This document shows positions 27,364 through 37,319 of a stretch of DNA of 64,000 nt, in pieces. Under the pieces are notes generated by a model. It saw only the letters and a list, made by a program, of their open reading frames with translations, was not told the origin of the DNA and ran no database searches. The DNA comes from Asticcacaulis tiandongensis (GTDB taxonomy: Bacteria; Pseudomonadota; Alphaproteobacteria; Caulobacterales; Caulobacteraceae), in contig NZ_SSBC01000010.1 of the NCBI RefSeq assembly GCF_006475605.1, forward strand, positions 558,001-622,000, written 5' to 3'. The stretch's first letter is position 1; the number at the start of each line of letters is the position of its first letter. A program made the translations under genes and the position numbers.

Positions 27364-28785
27364 TTAGCGGATAGCCACCAGTTTACCTGCATTGGTTACA
27401 ATATAAAGTTTGTTACCCACCGCAATCGGGGCCAGATAGGTCGGATCACCCAGTTTGAGGGTTTTCTGACGCTCACCGGTCTTGGCGTCAAAGGTCACCG
27501 CCTCCCCCACCGAATTGACCATTACCAGACGGTTGGAAGCCAGCACCGGTCCCGTCCATACCGGCAGATTTGCCGCCTTCTTGCCTGAGCCCATGGAGAA
27601 GAAGGATTTTTTCGTTTTGGCCAGCCCTTCATTCAGGTCTTTGATCCAGTAGACCTGACCCGAATTGGCATTAGCCGACAGAAGTTCCCCCTGAACCGTG
27701 GTCAGGAATACGGCATCACCTGCGCCCCACGGCGCATTGATCGAATCGGTCGGAATGGTCCAGCGGGGCTGACCTGACTTCAGGTCAAGCGCGGCAAACA
27801 TACCCGAATGGCTGGCGGCGTAGACCAGATTATTCTGTACCAACGGACGACCGGAAATATCGCGGATTTCAGACAGGGCATTGGTACGGGTGGTACGCGC
27901 CAGAACCTGTGTCCACACCGGTGTGCCGCTGGTGATATCGAGCGCGATCAGTTCACCGGATGAAAATGGCGCAATCACCAGATTATCTTTCACGACCGGT
28001 GCCGAGGCGCGCAGAATACGCGCAGGCTCAACAATGGCCTGATAGTTCCAGACCATTTCGCCGGTGGCCTGATCGAGCGCCATCAGCTGATTGTCAATAT
28101 CGGTGAACAGAACAAGCTTTGGCGTCACGGTCGGCGCGGCACGCACCGGTGTTTCCAGCGTTTTCGTCCACAGCGTTGCGCCGGTTTTGGCGTTAATCGC
28201 GCTGATGAACCTGAAGCCGGACGTGACAAACAGGGTTTCCCCCGACAGCGCCAGCCCGCCGCCAAAAGCATTTTTATCCCGACGAATATCCGGATTGAGA
28301 TTCTCGCTCCACACCTGCCGACCGGTTTCAGCGTCAAAGGCCGATACACGCGCCTCACCGTCCATAGTGTAGATCAGCTGGCCGTCAGATACCGGCTGAG
28401 CCAGAACCTGAGACTCGCCCTTAGAGCCGACGCCTACGGATTTCGACCAGGCGATCTCAAAATCAGCCGCGGCAGCGATGTTTTCAATTTCCGCTCCCTG
28501 AGGGCCGGTGCTAAGCGTCCAGGCCGCCACAGCCCGCGGTGCAGGGATGTAATAGTCCTGCCCCGCCAGACGCTCGGAAGCTGTGACGCCTTCTTCAAAG
28601 GCAACAATGGAGATGCGCTCGCCCTGTGTCGCTACATCGTTCGGCTCTTCGCTTCCGGTAAACGGATTGAAGCGATTGACCGTCGAACAGCCCGACAGAA
28701 ACACCGCTGACGCCAGCGCCGTGACGGCGCAGGACTTAACCAGAGACGTTTTCGCATAAGAAGACAATTTCATCAGGGCAGACAT
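27364..28785 (-). CDS. bamB: BamB-like PQQ-repeat beta-propeller lipoprotein
   Basis: A 473-residue lipoprotein with lipobox FLSGC after MSALMKLSSYAKTSLVKSCAVTALASAV. The rest is an eight-blade propeller of PQQ-like repeats (recurring patterns such as ALDLKSGQPRW, AFDAETGRQVW, ALDQATGEMVW). BamB is a lipoprotein of the outer-membrane protein assembly complex. The order yfgM-like, bamB-like, der matches E. coli yfgM-bamB-der, which strengthens the call. Start taken at ATG 28785; an ATG at 28773 is possible. The much longer upstream open frame overlaps the preceding gene and is not used. Confidence 0.82.
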   Translation of the reverse strand: MSALMKLSSYAKTSLVKSCAVTALASAVFLSGCSTVNRFNPFTGSEEPNDVATQGERISIVAFEEGVTASERLAGQDYYIPAPRAVAAWTLSTGPQGAEIENIAAAADFEIAWSKSVGVGSKGESQVLAQPVSDGQLIYTMDGEARVSAFDAETGRQVWSENLNPDIRRDKNAFGGGLALSGETLFVTSGFRFISAINAKTGATLWTKTLETPVRAAPTVTPKLVLFTDIDNQLMALDQATGEMVWNYQAIVEPARILRASAPVVKDNLVIAPFSSGELIALDITSGTPVWTQVLARTTRTNALSEIRDISGRPLVQNNLVYAASHSGMFAALDLKSGQPRWTIPTDSINAPWGAGDAVFLTTVQGELLSANANSGQVYWIKDLNEGLAKTKKSFFSMGSGKKAANLPVWTGPVLASNRLVMVNSVGEAVTFDAKTGERQKTLKLGDPTYLAPIAVGNKLYIVTNAGKLVAIR

Positions 28786-28822
28786 GCGTGTGCGATCTTT
28801 CGTCAGGGGCTTTATTATCGTG

Positions 28823-29581
28823 TTACTGGGCCGGTGCTGGCACGGGTGCCGGTGCCGGAACTGGCGCGGATTGGGCAGGGGGTTGTTGCGGAAGCTGGGC
28901 TTCAGGTAACTTAAGCGCTTCACGTGCCGCTTCAGCAGCACCGGAATCAATCGCCGCCAGCGTTGCTTCGGCGCGCTGCTTTACCCCTTCAGGGGCATCA
29001 AGGCTTACCGAAAGAAGCTGAAGGTCGGTCTTGGCCCCCGCCATATCACCGTGCTGCACCTTGGCCATGGCCAGAGCCTCACGCGCCAGAGGGGCATAGG
29101 GCCGCCCGTCCTTCATCAACGGCTCAAGACGCTTTTTGACGTCATCAAGTGAACCAGTATCAATAGCGATAAAGGCCGCTTTCAGAGCCGCCTGATCGGA
29201 AACCAGCGGCGCTGAGCTGGCCTTGGCCGCGTCATCAAAATATTTCAGTGCCTCAGCGGGTTTATCGTCCTCAAGCGCAATACCGGCAAGCTGCATCAGC
29301 GCCAGCGCCTTATAACCATCCGAGCCGGTCTCAACCACCTTGAGATACTCAGCCTTCGCCTTCTCAAGATCACCGGTTTCCGCGATTTCCAGAGCCGCAT
29401 TATAGGCCTCGGAGCTTTTGTTCATCTGCTGGTCCTGCCAGGCCGTATAGCCCCAGTAGCCCAGAGACAGAATCAAGGCCCCGCCAAGGATTCCACCGAC
29501 CCAGGGCGCGCTTTTCTTGGCAATGGCGACCCAACGGTCGCGGCGCAGGCCCTCTTCGGCTTCTTCAAAAATATCGCTCAC
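28823..29581 (-). CDS. yfgM: YfgM-like membrane-anchored TPR protein
   Basis: A 252-residue protein with a short cytoplasmic N-terminus (MSDIFEEAEEGLRRDRW), one membrane segment (about residues 27-50, PWVGGILGGALILSLGYWGYTAW) and a periplasmic TPR-like helical domain (YNAALEIAETGDLEKAKAEYLKV ... ALEDDKPAEALKYFDDAAK). It ends in a Pro/Ala/Gln-rich tail. E. coli YfgM associates with the SecYEG translocon and periplasmic chaperones. Position directly upstream of bamB and der supports the assignment; function in this species is inferred. Confidence 0.75.
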   Translation of the reverse strand: MSDIFEEAEEGLRRDRWVAIAKKSAPWVGGILGGALILSLGYWGYTAWQDQQMNKSSEAYNAALEIAETGDLEKAKAEYLKVVETGSDGYKALALMQLAGIALEDDKPAEALKYFDDAAKASSAPLVSDQAALKAAFIAIDTGSLDDVKKRLEPLMKDGRPYAPLAREALAMAKVQHGDMAGAKTDLQLLSVSLDAPEGVKQRAEATLAAIDSGAAEAAREALKLPEAQLPQQPPAQSAPVPAPAPVPAPAQ

Positions 29582-29740
29582 TTAGAATCCTCTGTCTTAG
29601 CATAGTGACGGTGATCCGCCGGACACCGTCTCATCTGGGGCTTATCTGGGCGCGAACCTACCCTCAGAGGCGATGTTACGCAATCTCGTTTAGGCACGTT
29701 TAGGGCACGATTAAGGATAAACGTCTCCCCCGCCTGCATA

Positions 29741-30559
29741 TTACTTGGTAAAATATGTCTCTTGTTGGGCGGGAAAGTCGCGACTGGCGACATCGCGGGC
29801 ATAGGAAAGGGCGGCTTCGCGAATCTGCTCCCTGAGGCTGGCATAGCGCCGGACAAATTTGGGCGACCAGTCAAACAGGCCCAGCATGTCATCTGTCACC
29901 AGAATCTGGCCGTCACACTGACTGGATGCCCCGATCCCAATTGTCGGTACATCGACCTCGGCGGTGATGATTCCGGCAAGATCGGCAGCCACCCCCTCGA
30001 CAACAATGGCAAAGGCACCGGCCTGCGCGCTGTCTCGCGCCTCCTGCAAGGCAATGTCACGTTCTTTGGCCGTACGCCCCTTGGCCTTGAAGCCACCATC
30101 GACATTAACCGCCTGCGGCCTTAAGCCCACATGGCCCATGACCGGTATCCCGCGTTGCGTCAGATAGGCAATGGTTTCATGCACCGTAGGCCCGCTCTCA
30201 ACCTTTACCGCCTGCGCGCCGGTTTCCTTCAGTAAGCGCACCGCGTTCTGAAAAGCCTGTTCGGGGCTGCTTTCATAGGAACCGAAGGGCATATCGATGA
30301 CAACAAACGCTTTTTTCGCCCCCCGCATCACCGCCTGACCATGCAGAATCATCATCTCCATCGTCACGCCGATGGTCGATGGCAAACCGTGCACGACCAT
30401 CCCCAGACTGTCCCCGACCAGCAAAATATCGCAAGCCTCATCCAGTATCTCGGCCACGGGCGTCGTGTAAGCCGTCAGGCAAACCAGAGGCGTCTTCCCC
30501 TTACGGGCACGAATTTCGGGCGCGGTCAGGCGCTTAACGGATAGGGTGTGGCTACTCAC
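29741..30559 (-). CDS. panB: 3-methyl-2-oxobutanoate hydroxymethyltransferase
   Basis: Transfers a hydroxymethyl group from methylene-tetrahydrofolate to alpha-ketoisovalerate, giving ketopantoate for coenzyme A synthesis. The 272-residue protein shows [48 protein letters not shown] and MGHVGLRPQ; catalytic Glu and metal-binding Asp residues are present. Length matches the family. There is a 159-base gap to the yfgM-like gene and a divergent antiporter gene upstream. Confidence 0.95.
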   Translation of the reverse strand: MSSHTLSVKRLTAPEIRARKGKTPLVCLTAYTTPVAEILDEACDILLVGDSLGMVVHGLPSTIGVTMEMMILHGQAVMRGAKKAFVVIDMPFGSYESSPEQAFQNAVRLLKETGAQAVKVESGPTVHETIAYLTQRGIPVMGHVGLRPQAVNVDGGFKAKGRTAKERDIALQEARDSAQAGAFAIVVEGVAADLAGIITAEVDVPTIGIGASSQCDGQILVTDDMLGLFDWSPKFVRRYASLREQIREAALSYARDVASRDFPAQQETYFTK

Positions 30560-30713
30560 GATTGGCGGTCCCGGTTATTAAAGCGGCCCTATACATAGCG
30601 GAATTTGCACCATTAAAAAGGTGCGTTTTCGCTTCGTCTGTCGCGCACACATACTGGACAAGTCATGGTCGATAAGTGAAAACATCCCTAACACCCTTCA
30701 AAGGCGCATTATC

Positions 30714-32507
30714 ATGTCATCCGAAGCCCATGCCATAGACCTGTTGCCTGTGGTAACGCTTCTGGGGGCAGCCGTTATCGCCGTTCCGCTTTTCAGGCGT
30801 CTCGGGCTCGGGTCGGTGCTCGGTTATCTGGCGGCAGGGGTCATCATAGGCCCGTTCGGCCTCAAGGCCATTGCCCACCCCGAATCGGCCCTGCATATCG
30901 CCGAACTTGGGGTGGTGATGTTTCTGTTCATCATCGGTCTTGAGATGCGCCCCTCAAAACTCTGGGGCATGAGGCATCAGATTTTCGGTCTTGGTCTGTT
31001 GCAGGTCAGCCTCTGTGCGCTTTTGCTGACCGCCGTCGGGCTTCTGACGGGTTTCCCGCTGACACAGGCCTTTGTTGCCGGTGCCGGTTTCGTCATGACC
31101 TCAACGGCCATCGTCATGCAGATTCTTACCGAACGCAAGCAGATGCACACCCCGAATGGTCAGCGCATGGTGTCCATCCTCCTGTTCGAGGATCTGGCCA
31201 TTGTTCCCTTACTGATCGCCGTCGCCTTTCTGGCACCGGTCGCCGCCAGTCAGGCGGGAAACGCCGGCATAGACTGGGCCGCTATAGGCATTGCGCTTGC
31301 CTGTCTGGGTGGCATGGTGCTGGCCGGACGCTATCTGCTCAACCCCCTGTTCAGAGTGCTGGCAAATACGCAGGCGCGTGAGGTCATGACCGCCGCCGCG
31401 CTTCTGGTGGTGCTCGGCTCGGCCTGGTTGATGCAGGTGGGCGGCCTGAGCATGGCCATGGGGGCGTTCCTCGCCGGCGTTCTCCTGTCCGAATCGCATT
31501 TCCGCCACCAGCTTGAGGCCGACATCGAGCCGTTCAGGGGCATATTGCTTGGTCTGTTCTTCCTGGCGGTGGGCATGTCGCTCAATATCGGCGTTGTCGC
31601 CGCCAACTGGCAGATGGTCGCCTTCTATGTCGTGGCCTATATGGTCGTTAAGGCTCTGGCGATCTATATCATTGCCCGTCTGCTCAAAGCCTCACATGCT
31701 GTCGCCATCGAACGTGCTGTGCTGATGGCACAGGGAGGCGAATTTGCCTTCGTTCTGTTCACGACGGCTTTCTCCGAAGGGATCATCTCGGCCGAACAGA
31801 ATGCGCTTCTGACGGCGATTATCATTCTGTCGATGGTGCTGACACCAATTGCCATTATCGCCATGAAATATCTGACGCCTAAGCCCGTCATTTCCGATGA
31901 GGGCCTCGAAGGCCCTAACGGACTGAACGCCAATGTACTGATTATCGGCTTCGGGCGTGTCGGTCAGATCGCCAGCCAGCTTCTGATGGCGCGCGGCTTC
32001 AAGGTGTCGATACTGGATAATGATGTTGAAATGATCAAAACCGCCGGTGAGTACAATTTCAAAGTCTATTACGGCGACGGCACCCGTCTGGATATTCTGC
32101 ACGCCGCCGGTGCGCATGAGGCTCAGGCGGTGCTGGTCTGCGTCGATAAGCCCGATGATGCCCTGAAGATCGTCGAACTGATGAAATCCGAATTTCCGCT
32201 TATTCCGGTACTGGCCCGTGCCTTTGACCGCCACCACATGGCCAGACTCATTCAGGCGGGTGTCGATTATCAGATCCGTGAAACCTTCGAATCGGCGCTG
32301 ATTCTGGGGCAAAAGGCGCTTGAGGTCCTGGGTGTAGAACCCGATGACATCGAAGAAATCACCGAAAACACCCGCGAACGCGACCAGTCACGCCTTGAGC
32401 TTGAACTGGCCGCTGGCCCTGAGGCGGGCAAGGCCTATTTCAACGGCAAGGCCCCGCGCTTTTACCTGAGACGCGAGGCCGAAGCGCAAACCACTAATCC
32501 TGATTGA
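30714..32507 (+). CDS. CPA2-family K+/H+ antiporter with RCK domain (KefB/KefC type)
   Basis: A 597-residue protein. The first 390 residues form about 12 membrane segments of the Na+/H+ exchanger fold, with GLEMRPSKLW and the MSMNIGV-like MSLNIGV element. A cytosolic RCK/TrkA-N domain follows (NVLIIGFGRVGQIASQLL, the NAD-binding glycine motif) and a C-terminal tail. Such proteins exchange cytoplasmic K+ for H+ and often respond to electrophiles or glutathione adducts. ATG 30714 starts the typical N-terminus after AAGGCG; an upstream GTG would add an implausible tail. The 3' end overlaps the GIN-domain gene by 14 bases. Confidence 0.88.
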   Translation: MSSEAHAIDLLPVVTLLGAAVIAVPLFRRLGLGSVLGYLAAGVIIGPFGLKAIAHPESALHIAELGVVMFLFIIGLEMRPSKLWGMRHQIFGLGLLQVSLCALLLTAVGLLTGFPLTQAFVAGAGFVMTSTAIVMQILTERKQMHTPNGQRMVSILLFEDLAIVPLLIAVAFLAPVAASQAGNAGIDWAAIGIALACLGGMVLAGRYLLNPLFRVLANTQAREVMTAAALLVVLGSAWLMQVGGLSMAMGAFLAGVLLSESHFRHQLEADIEPFRGILLGLFFLAVGMSLNIGVVAANWQMVAFYVVAYMVVKALAIYIIARLLKASHAVAIERAVLMAQGGEFAFVLFTTAFSEGIISAEQNALLTAIIILSMVLTPIAIIAMKYLTPKPVISDEGLEGPNGLNANVLIIGFGRVGQIASQLLMARGFKVSILDNDVEMIKTAGEYNFKVYYGDGTRLDILHAAGAHEAQAVLVCVDKPDDALKIVELMKSEFPLIPVLARAFDRHHMARLIQAGVDYQIRETFESALILGQKALEVLGVEPDDIEEITENTRERDQSRLELELAAGPEAGKAYFNGKAPRFYLRREAEAQTTNPD

Positions 32508-33213
32508 TGCGCCCTGCCCCCGAAATATTGGATTGCAGCGAAGCCGGTGGCGTCTCAAGATTAACGAAACCGGCTCCTGAAATGCCCGCCTGAACCTTAC
32601 CTGTGGCAAAGACATCGGCCTTTCCGGCGCCACTGATGCTCAGATTGGCATCCACCGCCTTAAGCTGCCCCAAATCAGCGTCTCCGGCGCCGGAAATATC
32701 AAGCTTAAGGCTCTGAACCGTACCATTGGCCTCAACCTTTCCGGCACCGCTGATACGCACATCAATGTCGGGGTGGTTATAGGCATGGATTTCAAGCTTG
32801 CCCGCACCATTTGAGTCAAACCGTCTGACATCAGGCGCAACAATCTCGACGCGGGCATCATGCAGATCAGCCTGCTGCCCCTCAAGCCGGATATGGCCAT
32901 TATCGAGCCTGACCTTATCCGTAAAGGACTGACGGCCATATACGGTAACCGAAGGCACCGTTCCCTGCGTATAGACTACCTTTACCGGCAACCCGACGAT
33001 CAGTTGTTCACCGCCACCCCATTCAAGGGTACGCGTCAACACCTGTGCATCAGGATCGTGATGCCCTCTGATTGTGTATTTTTCAAAATTACGCCAATCC
33101 CAGCCCTGGGCCACGCCATCGCGCCCGACCAGAACCACAGCCGCACTCAGGCAGCCCAGCGCCAGAACAAAACTCGCACCGGCAATTATAAAAAGCTTGC
33201 GGATCATGATCAT
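32494..33213 (-). CDS. GIN-domain (DUF2807) envelope protein
   Basis: A 239-residue protein with an uncleaved or signal-type hydrophobic N-terminus (MIMIRKLFIIAGASFVLALGCLSAAVVLVG) and a GIN/DUF2807 beta-helix domain. The domain is made of short repeats around SGAG (ISGAGKVEANG, ISGAGDADLG, ISGAGKADV, ISGAGFVNL, ISGAGRIN). These proteins are predicted to sit in the periplasm or at the surface; function is poorly known. It begins four bases after the DUF1700 gene, forming one unit with padR. An ATG at 33207 is an equally good start. Confidence 0.8.
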   Translation of the reverse strand: MIMIRKLFIIAGASFVLALGCLSAAVVLVGRDGVAQGWDWRNFEKYTIRGHHDPDAQVLTRTLEWGGGEQLIVGLPVKVVYTQGTVPSVTVYGRQSFTDKVRLDNGHIRLEGQQADLHDARVEIVAPDVRRFDSNGAGKLEIHAYNHPDIDVRISGAGKVEANGTVQSLKLDISGAGDADLGQLKAVDANLSISGAGKADVFATGKVQAGISGAGFVNLETPPASLQSNISGAGRINQD

Positions 33214-33217
33214 GCCC

Positions 33218-33787
33218 TCAGTTGGATTGTGGCTCTAAGGCGGGTTTCAAAACGCGGTAATGCAGGCGGGCAAACCAGACCAGCGCATTGACCATCCAGA
33301 TAGTGACTATGGCCGTCAGGGCGATGACCATAACCGCAGCGGCCATAAGCCCGACCCCACCCAACAAGGCCCCCGCCACCCCACCGGGCAGGCTCAGGAA
33401 AGGCCCTGCGGCAAACAGGATGCCACCGGCAAAGAAGGTTCCGAAGGCCCCGATAAATATCCCAACCAGCGATCCGGCAATCCCCATAAGGATCGGCAGC
33501 AAAATAAGAATATCGATGGCCCCAAGCCCCAGAAAGGCGAAGATGGCGGCTATGGCCGAAGACGGCGTCTTCGCCTTTTCCCAGCGCTTAAGCCCGCTTT
33601 CGGCGTGCAGTTCACGCGCCAGCCGCTCAGGATCGCCAAGTGCGCTGGCCACTTCCGCTTCACTGCGGCCTGCGGCGGCGGCATCCGCGAAATGCGCTTC
33701 ATAATCAGCGACGATCTCATTGACGCTGACTTCGGGCAGATCGCTCAGGCCCTTACGTAATTTGTCTATAAATTCATTTCGGGTCAT
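33218..33787 (-). CDS. DUF1700 family membrane protein
   Basis: A 189-residue protein with a helical cytoplasmic N-terminus (MTRNEFIDKLRKGLSDLPEVSVNEIVADYEAHFADAAAAGRSEAEVASALGDP, the DUF1700/HAAS motif) and about three to four membrane segments after residue 80. DUF1700 proteins typically follow a PadR regulator and are thought to transmit a membrane signal to it or be its targets. The ATG at 33787 lies inside padR (14-base overlap), so translation is coupled. A longer reading would include padR sequence and is rejected. Confidence 0.82.
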   Translation of the reverse strand: MTRNEFIDKLRKGLSDLPEVSVNEIVADYEAHFADAAAAGRSEAEVASALGDPERLARELHAESGLKRWEKAKTPSSAIAAIFAFLGLGAIDILILLPILMGIAGSLVGIFIGAFGTFFAGGILFAAGPFLSLPGGVAGALLGGVGLMAAAVMVIALTAIVTIWMVNALVWFARLHYRVLKPALEPQSN

Positions 33788-34124
33788 TTTGATCTCCCTG
33801 AGATACAGGCTCCAGCAAGGCATCGACGGCGACCACAAAGGTGCGCCATTCACTCCGCTGGGCTTTCAAGGCGGCATGCCCCGCCTCGGTCAGACGATAA
33901 TATTTACGTGACGGGCCAGACGAGGATTCAACCAGATAGGTTTCAACCCAACCATCCGATTGCATCCGCCGCATCAGGGGGTAGATCGTCCCTTCCCCCA
34001 TGCCGATAGCATCTGACAGATTACTGGCAATCTCATAGGCATAGCTTTCCTTGCGCGCCAGCACCGCCAGCACACAGAGGACAAGCACCCCCTTCTTCAA
34101 CTGCACATCAATGATTTCAGGCAT
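33774..34124 (-). CDS. PadR family transcriptional regulator
   Basis: A 116-residue winged-helix repressor-type protein. The PadR core is clear: VLAVLARKESYAYEIASNL, GEGTIYPLMRRMQSDGWV, SGPSRKYYRLTEAGHAAL. The ATG at 34124 follows AAGGAG at five bases, so an adjacent GTG at 34127 is less likely. It leads a three-gene unit with DUF1700 and a GIN-domain protein, the common PadR module. A weak promoter (minus strand ATGCAA/TATACT-like, 34159-34185) lies upstream. PadR proteins usually control their own operon. Confidence 0.9.
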   Translation of the reverse strand: MPEIIDVQLKKGVLVLCVLAVLARKESYAYEIASNLSDAIGMGEGTIYPLMRRMQSDGWVETYLVESSSGPSRKYYRLTEAGHAALKAQRSEWRTFVVAVDALLEPVSQGDQNDPK

Positions 34125-34216
34125 CACAACTCCTTCAGATCAGCCCTCTTACCCATTGAGTATAACAAGCTACCATTTAATGCAAGATACCTTTTTATAA
34201 ATAATGACCAGGTATG

Positions 34217-34245
34217 AAAAAACCCGCCGGAAACACCGACGGGTT
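34217..34245 (-). terminator. Rho-independent terminator after the ArsC/Spx-like gene
   Basis: On the minus strand a 10-bp stem (34236-34245 with 34221-34230, one T-G pair) with a five-base loop is followed by six T. It lies eight bases after the ArsC/Spx-like stop codon. Confidence 0.85.
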
Positions 34246-34252
34246 GCCCATT

Positions 34253-34600
34253 TTATTTAAAAACCGCCTGATATATCTCAGGCTTAAAGCCCACAATCAG
34301 CCGATCCTCCACCTCCAGCACCGGACGCTTGACCATCGATGGCTGCACCACCATCAGATCAATGGCCCCCGCCTCATCCAGAGCGTTCCGGATATCCTCA
34401 GGCAATTTACGGAACGTCGTGCCCGCCTTGTTGAGCACAACCGCCAGCCCTGCCTGCTTTACCCAGTCCACGACCTTATCACGGGAAATGCCTGAGACCT
34501 TATAGTCATGGAACTGATAGCCCACGCCTTGCGCCTCAAGCCAGACCCGCGCCTTTTTCATGGTATCGCAGTTTTTGATGCCATATATCGTGATGGTCAC
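34253..34600 (-). CDS. ArsC/Spx (YffB-like) family reductase
   Basis: A 115-residue thioredoxin-fold protein: ITIYGIKNCDTMKKARVWLEAQGV near the start and MVKRPVLEVEDRLIVGFKPEIY near the end. A single N-terminal cysteine (Cys11, in KNCDTMKK) replaces the Spx CxxC, as in E. coli YffB. YffB-type proteins bind glutathione and may reduce thiols; arsenate reduction is not established. It is monocistronic, with its own terminator, next to tRNA-Leu. Confidence 0.85.
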   Translation of the reverse strand: MTITIYGIKNCDTMKKARVWLEAQGVGYQFHDYKVSGISRDKVVDWVKQAGLAVVLNKAGTTFRKLPEDIRNALDEAGAIDLMVVQPSMVKRPVLEVEDRLIVGFKPEIYQAVFK

Positions 34601-34746
34601 AGATCAAATCTCCCAAATGAAATCAGCCAACAGCTCCAACAGGCCGCGACCGCGGCCCGGCAAGCGTTTGCCGCCCCAGTGGAGCGGTGAGCGAACAGCG
34701 CACCTCACTTGAGGCGTGCCGCGAACATAAGCGTGAACGGAGATAA

Positions 34747-34831
34747 TGGTGCGGATGAGAGGACTCGAACCTCCACGCCTCTCAGCGCTGGAACCTAAAC
34801 CCAGTGCGTCTACCAGTTCCGCCACATCCGC
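34747..34831 (-). tRNA. tRNA-Leu (anticodon UAG)
   Basis: On the minus strand an 85-base gene folds as a class II tRNA. The acceptor stem is GCGGATG/CATCCGC, the anticodon stem CTGGG/TCCAG with loop TTTAGGT (anticodon TAG), and the T stem GGAGG/CCTCT around TTCGAGT. There is a long variable arm (CGC...GCG) and the CCA end is encoded (34747-34749). The GCGGAACTGGTAGAC D-region matches leucine tRNAs. Confidence 0.96.
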
Positions 34832-35540
<709 letters not shown>

Positions 35541-35581
35541 GACACTCCCCTCACTTACTTAAGGCACCCAAGGCGTCAAAA

Positions 35582-36988
35582 ATGACAGCAAACGACATTT
35601 TAAAGCTCATCAAGGAAAAAGACGTCAAGTACGTCGATGTTCGCTTCACCGACGTGCGTGGCAAGATGCAGCACGTGACTTTCGACATCGCCCTTGTAGA
35701 TGAAGAATTCCTCGAAGACGGCACCATGTTCGATGGTTCCTCGATTGCCGGCTGGAAGGCCATCAACGAGTCCGACATGAAGCTGCGTCCTGACCTGTCG
35801 ACCGCCTATATCGATCCTTTCTACCAGCAAACGACCCTGTTCGTGTTCTGTGATGTCATCAATCCGGACACCAACGAACCTTACAACCGCGATCCGCGCT
35901 CCATCGCCAAAAAGGCGCTGGCCTATGTGCAATCCGCCGGTGTGGGTGACACGGTCTATTTCGGCCCCGAAGCTGAATTCTTCATCTTTGATGACGTTAA
36001 GTGGTCGATCGATCCTTACAACACAGGCTTCTCGTTTGACTCGGTCGAATTGCCGACCAATTCGTCGAAAACCTATGCCGAAGGCAATATGGGCCACCGC
36101 CCTGGACCTAAGGGTGGTTACTTCCCGGTCAACCCGATTGACTCCGAACAGGATCTGCGTGGCGAAATGCTGGCGATCATGGGCGAACTCGGCATGGAAC
36201 CTGAGAAGCACCACCACGAAGTGGCTCCAGCCCAGCACGAGCTTGGCCTGAAGTTCTCGGACATGCTTACCATGGCCGACCGTACACAGCTCTATAAGTA
36301 CGTCGTACAAAACGTTGCTCACGCCTATGGCAAGACGGCAACCTTCATGCCGAAGCCCATGTATGGTGACAACGGTTCGGGCATGCACGTTCACCAGTCG
36401 ATCTGGAAGAATGGCAAGCCTTTGTTTGCCGGTGATAAATATGCTGGCCTGTCCGACCTGTGCCTGTGGTACATCGGTGGTATCATCAAGCACGCCAAGG
36501 CTATCAACGCCTTCGCCAACCCCTCGACCAACTCCTATAAACGTCTGGTTCCGGGTTACGAAGCCCCTGTTAAGCTGGCTTACTCGGCCCGTAACCGTTC
36601 GGCCTCGATCCGTATTCCTTGGGTATCTTCACCTAAGGGCAAGCGTATCGAAGCCCGCTTCCCCGATCCGCTCGGCAACCCATACCTGACCTTTACCGCG
36701 CTTCTGATGGCCGGTCTTGACGGTATCGAAAACCGTATCGATCCGGGCCCCGCAGCCGATAAGAACCTGTACGATCTGCCGCCCCAGGAGCAAAAGTCTG
36801 TACCCGAAGTTGCCGGCAGCCTGGCTGAAGCTCTGGACGCCCTCGACAAGGACCGCGCCTTCCTCAAGAAGGGTGGCGTATTCGATGACGACTTCATCGA
36901 TTCCTACATCGAACTGAAGACCGAAGAAGTGATGGCGCTGCAACTGCGTCCGCACCCAATCGAATTCGAGCTTTACTACAAGGGCTAA
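35582..36988 (+). CDS. glnA: Glutamine synthetase type I
   Basis: Dodecameric ammonium-assimilating enzyme: glutamate, ammonia and ATP to glutamine. The 468-residue product is full length with [10 protein letters not shown], the metal-site [19 protein letters not shown], and PNTNSYKRL-like [17 protein letters not shown]. Tyr397 in [10 protein letters not shown] is the adenylylation site known for GSI-beta, so GlnE control is expected. It follows glnB and ends in a strong terminator. Confidence 0.98.
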   Translation: MTANDILKLIKEKDVKYVDVRFTDVRGKMQHVTFDIALVDEEFLEDGTMFDGSSIAGWKAINESDMKLRPDLSTAYIDPFYQQTTLFVFCDVINPDTNEPYNRDPRSIAKKALAYVQSAGVGDTVYFGPEAEFFIFDDVKWSIDPYNTGFSFDSVELPTNSSKTYAEGNMGHRPGPKGGYFPVNPIDSEQDLRGEMLAIMGELGMEPEKHHHEVAPAQHELGLKFSDMLTMADRTQLYKYVVQNVAHAYGKTATFMPKPMYGDNGSGMHVHQSIWKNGKPLFAGDKYAGLSDLCLWYIGGIIKHAKAINAFANPSTNSYKRLVPGYEAPVKLAYSARNRSASIRIPWVSSPKGKRIEARFPDPLGNPYLTFTALLMAGLDGIENRIDPGPAADKNLYDLPPQEQKSVPEVAGSLAEALDALDKDRAFLKKGGVFDDDFIDSYIELKTEEVMALQLRPHPIEFELYYKG

Positions 36989-37018
36989 ACACAGCCCCTC
37001 AAAGCATTGAATTATAAG

Positions 37019-37050
37019 AACAAGCCGTCCATTTGGGCGGCTTGTTTTTT
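37019..37050 (+). terminator. Rho-independent terminator after glnA
   Basis: A 12-bp stem (37019-37030 with 37035-37046, one T-G pair), loop ATTT, then T-rich sequence. It separates glnBA from amtB. Confidence 0.92.
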
Positions 37051-37319
37051 GTTGTTTTTCACCCTCTTCACAGCCCAAAACCAGGGGTCAAAATTATAGT
37101 TTCAATTGATACCAATATAATATCAAATGAAACCAAATCAAATTAAGGCTATTTCGTGCCAATATAGTTGAATTTGAAACATAAAAGACGCACCCGCGTT
37201 TCAAGACTGTCTATAGCCTTGAAATGACCGTGAAATCCCTTTGCGAAGGGGCATTCCAGACGCACTGTTAGCACGTGCAATATCTGCCACCCCACTTTCG
37301 CTTACCCAAGGGGGATACC
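37051..37319. promoter_or_regulatory. amtB upstream region with a 13-bp dyad
   Basis: A large AT-rich inverted repeat (GTTTCAATTGATA 37099-37111, TATCAAATGAAAC 37121-37133, one mismatch) lies about 190 bases before amtB. Further GAAAC/GTTTC copies follow (TTGAAAC and GTTTCAA around 37174-37204). GTTTCAATT also occurs upstream of the first porin gene at 38899-38907. No gene is seen here. Confidence 0.45.

Noticed and set aside
25838-27367. A 509-codon open frame on the + strand opposite der
   Set aside because: It mirrors der completely and has no family-like motif or ribosome site; it is a shadow frame caused by codon bias.
28786-28950. Longer N-terminus for the bamB-like protein
   Set aside because: It overlaps the yfgM-like gene and would bury the lipoprotein signal peptide inside the protein.
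34601-34746. Integration site or genomic-island boundary next to tRNA-Leu
   Set aside because: No integrase, no direct repeat of the tRNA 3' end, and neighbours are core genes. Small GC-rich palindromes here (34642-34657) have no clear role.
35600-36493. A 297-codon frame on the - strand opposite glnA
   Set aside because: Fully antisense to a clear glutamine synthetase gene; composition is that of a shadow frame.
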